Shown: piece by piece, positions 1 through 6,825 of the stretch
How the letters are laid out: each line of letters starts with the position of its first letter
Position numbering within the stretch: position 1 is the stretch's first letter
Origin: Pseudomonadota bacterium
GTDB taxonomy: Bacteria; Pseudomonadota; Alphaproteobacteria; Kiloniellales; J153
Direction: 5' to 3'
Assembly: GCA_022572105.1 (NCBI GenBank)
Contig: JACZWN010000111.1
Coordinates: 1-11,060, forward strand
Length of the DNA: 11,060 nt
Made by a program: the position numbers and the translations under genes
The notes under the pieces: model-generated
Told to the model about the DNA's origin: nothing
Databases searched by the model: none
The model's input: the letters and a program-made list of their open reading frames with translations, nothing else

Positions 1-156
1 TCTCACGGCAAGCCGGTGCTGCTATACGACATGCACTGCGCCGGTTCGCAGGCGTATATACGCCTGGCTCGGGAGGTCTTGCGGCGCGAGCGGGCCCGCA
101 GCGCGGCGCTCGCGCCGGGGTCTCCCGCGCCGCAATCCCCCGCGCCGGTGTCTTAA
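1..156 (+). CDS. parA: ParA-type chromosome partitioning ATPase, C-terminal fragment
   Basis: Only the last 51 codons are present; the gene enters from the left edge in frame 1 and stops at TAA 154-156. The fragment begins SHGKPVLLYDMHCAGSQAYI and continues through LAREVLRRERA. This matches the conserved C-terminus of chromosomal ParA/Soj ATPases of alphaproteobacteria, as recalled from the family. The last 20 or so residues, rich in Ala, Pro and Ser, look like a poorly conserved tail. ParA is a Walker-type ATPase that works with ParB at parS sites to segregate chromosome origins; the ATPase motifs lie outside the window. In alphaproteobacteria parB normally follows directly, but here the next bases are a repeat element (from 157) and then an operon on the opposite strand. 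Family assignment is fairly secure; the chromosomal-versus-plasmid distinction is inferred. Confidence 0.8.
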   Translation, partial: SHGKPVLLYDMHCAGSQAYIRLAREVLRRERARSAALAPGSPAPQSPAPVS

Positions 157-429
157 TACCAAGGAGCGCTGATAATGACCCATAGAGATCGGGCCGGCGA
201 TCCGTCGGGCCAACGGGCGGGTAGGAGGCAAGCCGCGGGCGATGCGGGACATCGTCAAGGCTTTCCGACGCCCTCCGGCGGTTCGCCGGCCCGACCGGAA
301 CGGCGGTTTCCCAAGGCTTTCGGACGGCGTCGCGCATGGCTTGCGATGCCTTGCATCGCCGCGCCACGCGCTCCTGGCCGAAAGCCTTGGGAAACCGTCT
401 CTATGGGTCATTATCAGCGCTCCTTGGTA
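157..429. mobile_element. MITE-like repeat element, copy 1 (TA-bounded, 32-bp perfect terminal inverted repeats)
   Basis: Positions 157-188 are the exact reverse complement of 398-429 (32 of 32), beginning TACCAAGGAGCG and ending CGCTCCTTGGTA. The element encodes no transposase and is 273 bp long, so it fits a miniature inverted-repeat element. TA at both ends is what an IS630/Tc1-mariner type transposase would duplicate, so a parent of that family is inferred, not shown. Immediately inside the right terminal repeat is a second perfect inverted repeat (304-323 with 378-397), so the right 52 bases can all pair. A second copy lies at 8070-8356 in the same orientation. Comparing the copies, the first 117 bases differ at 6 positions and the last 129 at 15; all length difference (14 bp) is in the middle. 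The left end lies directly behind the parA stop, and the right end overlaps the 3' end of the acyl-CoA synthetase gene. Confidence 0.85.
304..397. repeat. Perfect 20-bp internal inverted repeat inside the repeat element, copy 1
   Basis: The arm cggtttcccaaggctttcgg (304-323) is the exact reverse complement of 378-397, with a 54-base loop that contains a smaller hairpin (gcgatg 343-348 with catcgc 354-359). In copy 2 the same arms carry three mismatches. In the mRNA of the minus-strand operon this hairpin begins only a few bases after the acyl-CoA synthetase stop codon, so it could act as a 3' stabilising or terminating structure; there is no U run to make it a standard terminator. Confidence 0.8.
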
Positions 430-2116
430 TAATGTGTTGTTGGGTGGAGCCCGCCTTGCGGGCAATCTCCAGCTCGCGCAGCTTCCTGCGGCTGATCTTG
501 CCGCTCGAGGTGAGTTCAAACGAGTCCACGTATTCGATCTCGCGTGGATACTTGTAGGCCGCCAGGTTCTGTTTCACGTGGGCCTGCAGTTCGGCCGTGA
601 GGGCGTCGGACGCCGAGCGTCCCTCGGCCAGGCGGATGAACGCCTTGACGATCGAGCCCCGGTCGGCGTCTGGGCTGGCGACGACGGCGGCCTCGGCGAC
701 GGCGGTATGGCGCACCAAGCAGTCCTCGACCTCGGCCGGGCCGATGCGGAAGCCGGAACTCTTGATCAGGTCGTCGGTGCGGCCGCGGTACCAGAAGTAG
801 CCGTCGGCGTCGCGCACCGCCATGTCGCCGGTGCGGAGCCATCCCCCGAGGCGCAGGTCCGCCGTGCGTTCGGGGTCCTTCCAATAGCCGAGGAACCGGG
901 TCGCGTCGTCGCCCGCAGTGACCACCTCGCCCTCCTCGTCGTCGGGCAGCGGCTCACCGTTCACGTCGACGATGGTGGTGGCGTGCCCGGGATAGGCGAC
1001 GCCCATGGAGCCCGGCAGCGACGGATAGAGCGCCTTGCAGCTGCCGATCAGGTGATTGACCTCAGTGAGGCCGTAGAATTCGTTGCAGACGATGCCGAGG
1101 TCGTTCTCGGCCCAGTCCAGCACCGCGCCGGGCAGCGCCTCGCCACCGGTGCAGACGACGCGAAGCTTGAGGTCCGGCCAACGTTTCTTCGGCTCCACCA
1201 CCTGGGCCATGCGCTTCAGGGCGGTCGGTGTCATGAAGGAGTGGGTGACACCGCGCCGGGCCATGAACGCGAACGCCCACTCGGCGTCGAAGCGATGCTC
1301 GGACGTCACCACGGTGCGGCCGAAACGCCAGGCGATGAGCAACAGGTCCAGAAGCCCTCCGACCCAGGCCCAGTCGGCCGGCGACCAGAACACCGAACCG
1401 GGGTCGTCCCGATCCAGGTTGTAGACTAGCGACAGGCTCGGCACGTAGGCCTCGAGGATGCGGTGGCCGTGCATGATGCCCTTGGGAAGACCGGTCGAGC
1501 CGGACGTGTACATCAAGAGTGCGACCTCGTCGGCGTCGGTGTCGACGGCGGCAAAGCTGTCCGCGCCGGCACTGGCCGCCACAAGGCCGTCGAACGGTAT
1601 CTCGTCGCCCCGGGCAGTGCCGACGACGATGCGGTGCTTGAGCGTGGGGAATTCGCCCTCCCGGCCGCGAAAGCGGTCCCAGGCCTGGTCTTGGGTTACG
1701 ATGGCCGACGCCTCGGCGTGGTTGAGGATATGTGCCAGCGTGTCGGGCCCGTAGAGCTGTGACAGCGTCACCGCGATGGCGCCCAATTTGTAGAGCGCCA
1801 TGTGGACGATGCCGGTCTCGGGCCGCATGCCGGTGTACAGCGCCACCCGGTCGCCACGGCCGATCCCGAGCCCCGCCAAGCCATGGGCCAGGCGCGAAGC
1901 GTCGCGGTCAAGCTCGGCGAAGGTCCAGGTGCGGAGGGACAAGTCCGCGCCCTCGTAGATCAGCGCCATGTGGTCCGGGCGCTTGGCGGCGTAGCGCTCG
2001 ACCGTGTTGCGGGCGATGTTGGACCTTGGCGGGATGACGATCTCGTAGCCACTTGGACCATCGGAGCGCCGGAGGTTCAACGAGTCCAGCAGGGCGTCGT
2101 CAATGTCGTAGGCCAT
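401..2116 (-). CDS. AMP-forming acyl-CoA synthetase (medium-chain/aryl type)
   Basis: The predicted protein of 571 aa is a full-length member of the ANL adenylating family, which joins a carboxylic acid to CoA through an acyl-AMP intermediate. Visible motifs are the phosphate-binding loop YTSGSTGLPKG (203-213), FYGLTE (347-352), WLRTGD with the ribose-binding Asp (426-431), GRTDDLIKSSGFRIGP (445-460) and the C-terminal catalytic Lys in SSGKI (K540). The overall look is closest to medium-chain acyl-CoA synthetases (inferred); the acid is unknown. The ATG at 2116-2114 overlaps the TGA of the DUF35 gene by one base (TGATG), which favours this start over upstream ones and suggests coupled translation. 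It is the last gene of the six-gene operon. Oddly, the last ten or so residues (IIPRSADNDP) and the TAG stop are read from the terminal repeat of the adjacent element, so the native end has been replaced. Confidence 0.93.
   Translation of the reverse strand: MAYDIDDALLDSLNLRRSDGPSGYEIVIPPRSNIARNTVERYAAKRPDHMALIYEGADLSLRTWTFAELDRDASRLAHGLAGLGIGRGDRVALYTGMRPETGIVHMALYKLGAIAVTLSQLYGPDTLAHILNHAEASAIVTQDQAWDRFRGREGEFPTLKHRIVVGTARGDEIPFDGLVAASAGADSFAAVDTDADEVALLMYTSGSTGLPKGIMHGHRILEAYVPSLSLVYNLDRDDPGSVFWSPADWAWVGGLLDLLLIAWRFGRTVVTSEHRFDAEWAFAFMARRGVTHSFMTPTALKRMAQVVEPKKRWPDLKLRVVCTGGEALPGAVLDWAENDLGIVCNEFYGLTEVNHLIGSCKALYPSLPGSMGVAYPGHATTIVDVNGEPLPDDEEGEVVTAGDDATRFLGYWKDPERTADLRLGGWLRTGDMAVRDADGYFWYRGRTDDLIKSSGFRIGPAEVEDCLVRHTAVAEAAVVASPDADRGSIVKAFIRLAEGRSASDALTAELQAHVKQNLAAYKYPREIEYVDSFELTSSGKISRRKLRELEIARKAGSTQQHIIPRSADNDP
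425..433 (+). promoter_or_regulatory. Extended -10 box created at the outer end of repeat copy 1
   Basis: The element end TTGGTA plus the flanking TAAT gives TGGTATAAT, a perfect extended -10 (TGnTATAAT) reading rightward, antisense to the acyl-CoA synthetase gene. No good -35 lies 16-18 bases upstream (GGGTCA at 405-410). The same sequence is formed at the left end of copy 2. This is a sequence match only; transcription from it is a guess. Confidence 0.3.
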
Positions 2117-2550
2117 CAGCCGTCTTCCACAGGTTGGAAGACGGCGGCCTGCGCCGGATGGCCGAGCGGGCCCGCGACCGCCACGAGCTGCACGCGTTCT
2201 CCCGTGGCGTTCGCGCCGGAGAAGTTCTTGAGGCGGCCGAAGGCGGCGTTGTCGGCACCCGCCATGGCGACGAGGACGAAAGTTACCTCCCGATCCTGGT
2301 CTGTGAACGGCAACCGCGTCCGGGTGCGGGTCTCGGACACCACGACGCCGTGTCCATCGAGGTTGACCGGTTTGCATGTCCCACCGTCCTCGGGGCAACG
2401 GGCGTGCGGCGGGAACCAGGTCCACCCACAAGTCTCGCAACGTCCTGCCAACGCCCGTCCCTCGGCTAGGGCCCGGAAGTAGTCGCTGAGCGCGCCCGAC
2501 CCGTGGTCGTAGCCGAGGCGGAGGTCGAGCCGGATGGTGCTGTCGCTCAT
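2116..2550 (-). CDS. DUF35 zinc-ribbon/OB-fold protein, partner of the thiolase-fold protein
   Basis: The 144-aa protein has the layout of the DUF35 family: an N-terminal helix (YFRALAEGRALAGRC), a zinc ribbon, and a C-terminal OB-fold. Four cysteines, C38, C41, C52 and C59, give C-x2-C-x10-C-x6-C; the second pair is more widely spaced than the CxxC usually seen in this family. DUF35 proteins typically form a complex with a thiolase-superfamily partner and are thought to help bind the acyl-CoA (known for benzylsuccinate-pathway BbsA and the steroid enzyme ChsH2). The partner is encoded immediately upstream: the ATG (2550-2548) overlaps the thiolase-fold gene's TGA (ATGA, 4 bases), and the TGA overlaps the next ATG by one base. 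Co-translation and complex formation with the upstream protein are inferred from this. The family call is secure; the specific reaction is not. Confidence 0.88.
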   Translation of the reverse strand: MSDSTIRLDLRLGYDHGSGALSDYFRALAEGRALAGRCETCGWTWFPPHARCPEDGGTCKPVNLDGHGVVVSETRTRTRLPFTDQDREVTFVLVAMAGADNAAFGRLKNFSGANATGERVQLVAVAGPLGHPAQAAVFQPVEDG

Positions 2551-3731
2551 GGCTCGACCCGCTCCAGCACATGCACGGCCGCCAGCGTACCGACGCCGCC
2601 GTGCACGTCGACCAGCCCGCGCCGGAAATCGTTGCCTACGGCAGCGTCGCGATAACGCCCGCCGAGCAGCCGGTCCATGGTCACCGCCTGGGCGATGCCG
2701 GTCGCCCCCGGGGCGCCGCCTTGGCCCATCAAGCCGCCCGAGAGGTTGACCGGGAGCCGGCCGTCCCGATTGAACGCGCCGTCGGCGAGGGCGGGGGCGG
2801 CGCCCCCTGGCGATGCCAGGCCGAGCGCCTCCAGGCTTTGGATCTCGGCACCGGTGAAGGGGTCGCAGACCTCGGCGACGTCGATGTCGTGGGCCGCGTC
2901 CTCGATGCCGGCCATGGCGTAGGCGGTCTCAGCGGCACGGCGCTTGGCACGGAAGGCGTGGCGCTGGGCGCGGTCACCGAGGCGGGCGAAGTCGCTGCCG
3001 ACGCCGCTGCCGGTGATGCGGCTCCGGGCGCGCACCGCCTTTGGCGCGGCATCGGGATGGGCGAGCACGATGGCGGCGGCGCCGTCGCTGGCGAGACTGC
3101 AATCGAGCCGGCGGTAAGGGGTTGCCACCATGGGCGAAGTGAGCACGTCGTCGATCGTGATGGTCATCGGCTTGTGCGCCCAAGGGTTGCCGACGGCGTT
3201 GCCGTGGTTCTTGACCGAGATGTGGGCTATCTGCTCGACCGTGGTGCCATAGTGCGCCATGTGTTCGGCGATGGAGAGCGCATAGAGCGCCACCGCCGTC
3301 GCGCCGGCCATGCCGTCGACCTCGGCGTCGAACGAGAGGCCATAGACTAACTGGACACCGCCCGGGTCCAGATGCCCGGCCGCGGCCTCAAAACCGACTA
3401 CCAGGACGCGCCGCGCCATCCCGGCCATGATCTGTGCCATCCCTTCGCGGAGCGCCAGGCCGCCGGAGGCCCCCCCGCCCTCGACCCTGACGACGGGCCG
3501 GCCGGCGAGCCCGATTTCGTCGAGCACCACCGGACCGGGGTTGACCTGCAGGGACAGAAAATCGCTTTCGCTGGCGACCACCACGGCGTCGATGTCGGCG
3601 ACCTCGAGGCCGGCATCGGCAAGGGCGTCGGCACCGGCCCGGCGTACCCAGTCGCGCCAGTGAGCGCCGTCCCGATGCCGGCCGAAGGGCGTCACGCCAC
3701 CACCGAGGATGAGGGGTCTGGCATCGGTCAT
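2547..3731 (-). CDS. Thiolase-fold protein lacking the catalytic Cys (SCP-x/Ltp2-like)
   Basis: The 394-aa product follows the SCP-x-type thiolase layout from end to end: GVTPFGRH near the N-terminus, VKNHGNAVGNPWAHKP (173-188), DCSLASDGAAAIVL (210-223), DPFTGAEIQSLEALGL (290-305) and PVNLSGGLMGQGG (327-339). The residues that make a thiolase are missing. The segment where the family reads about VENACASG reads VEGGGASGG (83-91), putting Gly87 at the nucleophilic Cys. The GHP motif near the C-terminus is GGAPGATG (338-345), so its His is lost, and the last Cys-containing loop reads VHGGVG (376-381). Known DUF35-partnered relatives such as the steroid aldolase Ltp2 also lack the Cys and cleave by retro-aldol chemistry, so an aldolase-type or other non-thiolytic role on an acyl-CoA is inferred. 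The start ATG at 3731 lies 6 bases after the dctM stop. Confidence 0.85.
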   Translation of the reverse strand: MTDARPLILGGGVTPFGRHRDGAHWRDWVRRAGADALADAGLEVADIDAVVVASESDFLSLQVNPGPVVLDEIGLAGRPVVRVEGGGASGGLALREGMAQIMAGMARRVLVVGFEAAAGHLDPGGVQLVYGLSFDAEVDGMAGATAVALYALSIAEHMAHYGTTVEQIAHISVKNHGNAVGNPWAHKPMTITIDDVLTSPMVATPYRRLDCSLASDGAAAIVLAHPDAAPKAVRARSRITGSGVGSDFARLGDRAQRHAFRAKRRAAETAYAMAGIEDAAHDIDVAEVCDPFTGAEIQSLEALGLASPGGAAPALADGAFNRDGRLPVNLSGGLMGQGGAPGATGIAQAVTMDRLLGGRYRDAAVGNDFRRGLVDVHGGVGTLAAVHVLERVEP

Positions 3732-3737
3732 CGCCCT

Positions 3738-5054
3738 TTACCCCTGGATCATCTTATTTGGGAGCCAGGTCGCCAGCTCGGGGAAGATAATCAGCAGCGC
3801 CAGCACGATCAGGTCGAAGAAGATGAACGGAATGACGCCAAGCGCGACGTGGCGGAAATCGGCTTCCTTGCCGACCGCGCCCAGCACCGCGAACAGGTTG
3901 ATCCCCACCGGAGGTGTCACCACCGATATCTCGATCAGCTTGACCAGCACGATGCCGAACCAGATGGGATCGATTTCAAGCGCCGTCACCACCGGGAACA
4001 GGAACGGCAACGTGACGATCATCATCGAGGTCGTATCGAGGAAGCAGCCGAGCACGATGTAGAGGATCGACGCCATGATCATGAAGCTGACCGGCGACGA
4101 CGCGATAGCGGTGATCTGCCCTACCATGTCGTCGATGACCCCGACGACCACCAGCATGCGCGACAACAGCAACCCGCCGATCAGGATGACGAAGATGATG
4201 CAGCTGATCGACGCCGCGTCCCGCAAGGCCGAGGTCAGCCAGCCACCCCGGAAGCCACGCTTCTTGAAGACGGCGAGGCAGAAGGCACCGAAGGCACCCG
4301 CCGCCCCCGCCGCCGACGGCGGAAACAGACCCGTATAGATGCCGCCCAGCACAAGAATCATAAGAATCAGGATCGGCCACACTTGGCCGGCGGCGCGCCA
4401 ACGCTCGGGCCAGGTTACCGTCGCCTCGATGGGCGGCGCCAGGTCGGGCTTGATGCGCACCAAGATGGTGACTCCGCCGAGGTAGACGATGGCGGTCAGA
4501 ATGCCCGGGATGACACCGGCGATCAGCAGTTGGCCGACCGACTGCTCGGTTATGATGGCGTAAATGACCATGGTGATGGAAGGCGGGATCATGGCTGCGA
4601 AGCTGCCTGCCCCCGCGATCGCGCCGAGGGAGAGGCTCTTGGAATAGCCGAACTTGATCATCTGCGGGAAGGCAATGCGCGTGAACACCACGGCGTTGAC
4701 GATGGTCGAGCCCGAGACGGCGGCGAAAATGGCAGAGCCAATGATGACCGCATGGTAGAGCCCGCCCCTGAAACGCCGCAGCCACAGATCGGCGGCTTGG
4801 AACACCTGTGTGGTGACACCCGACGACTCGGCCAGCACGCCCATGAGCACGAACATGGGCAATACGGCGAAGGCGTAGTTGTTGACGACCCAGAACGGCA
4901 GCACGCTCAGTTGGCCCATGGTCAACAGCGGCCCCGCCCCCAGCAGCATGCCGCCGATGCCGATCACCCCCATGGAGACGCTAACCGGGATGCCGGCCGC
5001 CAGGAACACGAACAACAAGGCCGCACCCAGGTATCCGATGGTGAGCGGTTCCAT
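3738..5054 (-). CDS. dctM: TRAP transporter large permease subunit DctM
   Basis: The 438-aa, strongly hydrophobic protein is of standard length for DctM, the 12-helix ion-coupled subunit that moves the substrate through the inner membrane. Family signatures visible are SGSTIVNAVVFTRIAFPQM (114-132), IPPSITMVIYAIITEQSVG (156-174), YTGLFPPSAAGAAGAF (240-255) and TPPVGINLF (380-388). The two repeated IPP/TPP segments correspond to the hairpin-and-break regions of the DctM fold. The ATG at 5054 is 12 bases after the dctQ stop, with TGAGGA as a plausible ribosome binding site. With dctP and dctQ it completes a tripartite uptake system for an organic anion. Confidence 0.96.
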   Translation of the reverse strand: MEPLTIGYLGAALLFVFLAAGIPVSVSMGVIGIGGMLLGAGPLLTMGQLSVLPFWVVNNYAFAVLPMFVLMGVLAESSGVTTQVFQAADLWLRRFRGGLYHAVIIGSAIFAAVSGSTIVNAVVFTRIAFPQMIKFGYSKSLSLGAIAGAGSFAAMIPPSITMVIYAIITEQSVGQLLIAGVIPGILTAIVYLGGVTILVRIKPDLAPPIEATVTWPERWRAAGQVWPILILMILVLGGIYTGLFPPSAAGAAGAFGAFCLAVFKKRGFRGGWLTSALRDAASISCIIFVILIGGLLLSRMLVVVGVIDDMVGQITAIASSPVSFMIMASILYIVLGCFLDTTSMMIVTLPFLFPVVTALEIDPIWFGIVLVKLIEISVVTPPVGINLFAVLGAVGKEADFRHVALGVIPFIFFDLIVLALLIIFPELATWLPNKMIQG

Positions 5055-5066
5055 GGACGCGTGTCC

Positions 5067-5648
5067 TCAGGTCACCGGGGTGTCGGTATGGTGTGCCATG
5101 TCGGTGGCGTCGAAGCGCCGGCTGAACACAGCCAGTAGGTCGAACACGCATTGTACGGTCATCAGCGTCGCACCGAAGCCAAGGACAAGGCGCGCCGGCC
5201 AAACCGGGAAATTGATCAAGCCCGGCGCATACTCGCCGACGGCAACGCTGTGCATGCCGGACTTCCAGCCATACCAGGCGATCAATCCCCACATGCCGGC
5301 GCTGAGGAGATGCCGCAGCACGTCCATCATGCGCTGGCCTGCCGGCGGCAGCAGATTGACCAGAACCTCAACGCGAATGTGGTTGCGCCGCGCCTGTCCG
5401 AGAGCGGTGGCCAGGAACACGGTGACGACCATCATCGTCGCCATGAACTCGAAGGTGGCGGGGATCGGCTGGCTGGGGATGCCGACGAGGTCGAGGTTCG
5501 TGCCGATGACATCGGCCGCCCCCGCGACCATCATCAACAAGAGCGCGATCCCCGACAGCAGCCCACAGGCGAGATTGATGCGTAAAACCCAGCGCGCGAC
5601 GGCGAACCGCGGTCGCTCCGCCGTGTCGGGTGCGGGTTCAGTCGTCAT
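5067..5648 (-). CDS. dctQ: TRAP transporter small permease subunit DctQ
   Basis: The 193-aa membrane protein has four likely transmembrane helices at about 24-46, 64-84, 108-126 and 151-173, which is the DctQ topology. The segment NHIRVEVLV (89-97), with its His-Ile-Arg-Val core after the second helix, matches the conserved EHIRVD-type motif of the family. DctQ holds the periplasmic binding protein against the DctM channel in the inner membrane. The gene starts at ATG 5648-5646 and stops at TGA 5069-5067. It is separated from dctP by 82 bases that contain a GC-rich hairpin, which may lower its expression relative to the binding protein. Confidence 0.93.
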   Translation of the reverse strand: MTTEPAPDTAERPRFAVARWVLRINLACGLLSGIALLLMMVAGAADVIGTNLDLVGIPSQPIPATFEFMATMMVVTVFLATALGQARRNHIRVEVLVNLLPPAGQRMMDVLRHLLSAGMWGLIAWYGWKSGMHSVAVGEYAPGLINFPVWPARLVLGFGATLMTVQCVFDLLAVFSRRFDATDMAHHTDTPVT

Positions 5649-5678
5649 ATGGGCGCCATACGCTCACGCGAGACCGGT

Positions 5679-5709
5679 CCGCCCGAGCCGGCCGCTGCGG
5701 TCCGGGCGG
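5679..5709 (-). promoter_or_regulatory. Intercistronic GC-rich hairpin between dctP and dctQ
   Basis: CCGCCCG (5679-5685) pairs with CGGGCGG (5703-5709), and after a two-base mismatch a further three pairs (5688-5690 with 5698-5700) extend the stem. No U run follows. In TRAP and ABC operons such structures often stabilise the mRNA of the binding-protein gene upstream, giving more binding protein than permease. That role is inferred from position only. Confidence 0.4.
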
Positions 5710-5730
5710 GCTCCGGTGTCCGTCGTTCGC

Positions 5731-6750
5731 TTACTTTACGACTTCGCGCCAGATTCTGATGGTCTCCCTGGCCGCGGCGCCGCGGCCTTTGGCTTCCTGG
5801 TTCTTGATGAAGTCAGCGAAGAAATCGGGATTGGCAGCCTTCCACTTCTTGGCCTCGGCGGCCGGGAACTCGTGGAACTTGACGCCCTTGCCCTTCAGGA
5901 TGGCGATCGCTTCTTCGCCGGCGGCGATGACCTGGTCGCGGTCACGCCGGGCGGCCGCGAAGGAGACCTCCTGGAAGACCTTCCGCTGCTCGGCGGTCAG
6001 GCCGTCCCACACCTTGACCGCGATCCACACGGCGTTGGTCGGGCCTTCCCACAGCGTGATCGAGTGCACATGCTTGGCGACCTCGTAGATCTTGTAGTTG
6101 ACCATCAGGTCGACCGAGAACGGGATGCAGTCTACGGTCCCGCGGCTGAGGCCCTCGTAGAGTTCCGACAGACCAAGCGTCACAGGCACGCCGCCGACGG
6201 CCTGGACCATGCGCGGCATGTCCTTGCCCCAGGTGCGCACCTTCTTGCCCTTCATGTCGGCGACGCCCTTGACCTCTTCCTTGCAGACCAGCTGATAGGG
6301 ATTGAGGTGGTGAAAGAACAGCGCCTTCATACCGTTGCGCTTGGCTTCCTTGTCGTACTCGGGCACCTCGGTCAGCAGGCGTTCCATCAACTCCGTCGCC
6401 TCGCTCGGCTTGGACATGGCCATGGGGATCGAGTTGGGCGCCGCGTGGAACGGCAACTCGGCCGGGAAATAGCCCGGCGACATGGCGGCGAGGTCGATGG
6501 CGCCCTGCTGGATCAGGCCCAGGTTTTCCTTCGCCTTGCCCAAGACACCTTCCCAAAAGATCTTGATCTTGACCGCGCCGTTGGTGCGCTTCTCGATCTC
6601 GGCCGCCCACCACTTGTCGACCTTGGCGCCGGTGGTGATCTCGGTCCACTGGCTCGACATGCGAAGCGTCTGGGCATCGACCGCTCGGGCAAAGCCGAAG
6701 ATCAGCGCCGCCGCGAGGGCGGCATGCATAGTTTTACGAATGATGGACAT
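5731..6750 (-). CDS. dctP: TRAP transporter periplasmic substrate-binding protein DctP
   Basis: The 339-aa precursor has a Sec signal peptide (basic MSIIRK, hydrophobic core to about residue 20, likely cleavage after VDA at 26). The mature part is a DctP-family binding protein: WWAAEIEKRTNGAVKIKIF (48-66), LGLIQQGAIDLAAMSPGYFP (77-96), and KGKKVRTWG (167-175), where R172 corresponds to the arginine that usually holds the substrate carboxylate in TRAP binding proteins. GLSELYEGLSRGTVDC (193-208) is also typical. The ligand is therefore expected to be an organic acid, but which one cannot be read. Of the possible starts, ATG 6750-6748 is chosen because it opens the signal peptide and has a strong ribosome binding site six bases upstream; in-frame extension upstream would place non-conserved residues before the signal. 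It is the first gene of the operon. Confidence 0.95.
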   Translation of the reverse strand: MSIIRKTMHAALAAALIFGFARAVDAQTLRMSSQWTEITTGAKVDKWWAAEIEKRTNGAVKIKIFWEGVLGKAKENLGLIQQGAIDLAAMSPGYFPAELPFHAAPNSIPMAMSKPSEATELMERLLTEVPEYDKEAKRNGMKALFFHHLNPYQLVCKEEVKGVADMKGKKVRTWGKDMPRMVQAVGGVPVTLGLSELYEGLSRGTVDCIPFSVDLMVNYKIYEVAKHVHSITLWEGPTNAVWIAVKVWDGLTAEQRKVFQEVSFAAARRDRDQVIAAGEEAIAILKGKGVKFHEFPAAEAKKWKAANPDFFADFIKNQEAKGRGAAARETIRIWREVVK

Positions 6751-6756
6751 GGTCTT

Positions 6757-6765
6757 CTCCTCCCT
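6757..6765 (-). promoter_or_regulatory. Strong ribosome binding site of dctP
   Basis: On the minus strand AGGGAGGAG precedes the dctP ATG with a six-base spacer. It is the strongest Shine-Dalgarno match of the operon, fits the high expression needed for a binding protein, and decides the dctP start. Confidence 0.8.
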
Positions 6766-6825
6766 TAAATCCGGATGATTGATAAATCTTCGTTCCGGCG
6801 GTTTTGCTGCTTCCCCCTGTTTAGA

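Noticed and set aside
157..280. Short minus-strand peptide frame ending MGHYQRSLV shared by both repeat copies
   Set aside because: The differences between the two copies in this frame all change amino acids, so it looks like translated repeat DNA and not a selected gene.
2117..2572. In-frame upstream extension of the acyl-CoA synthetase gene to 2572
   Set aside because: The extension overlaps the DUF35 gene entirely, is Arg/Pro-rich, and the ATG at 2116 fits both the protein family and the coupled TGATG junction.
3372..5138. Long open frame on the + strand opposite dctM
   Set aside because: Its product is a Gly/Asp/His/Arg-rich mirror of GC-biased codons; dctM on the other strand has clear family motifs.
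4879..6768. Long open frame on the + strand opposite dctQ and dctP
   Set aside because: It is an antisense shadow of two well-supported TRAP genes and shows no recognisable domain.
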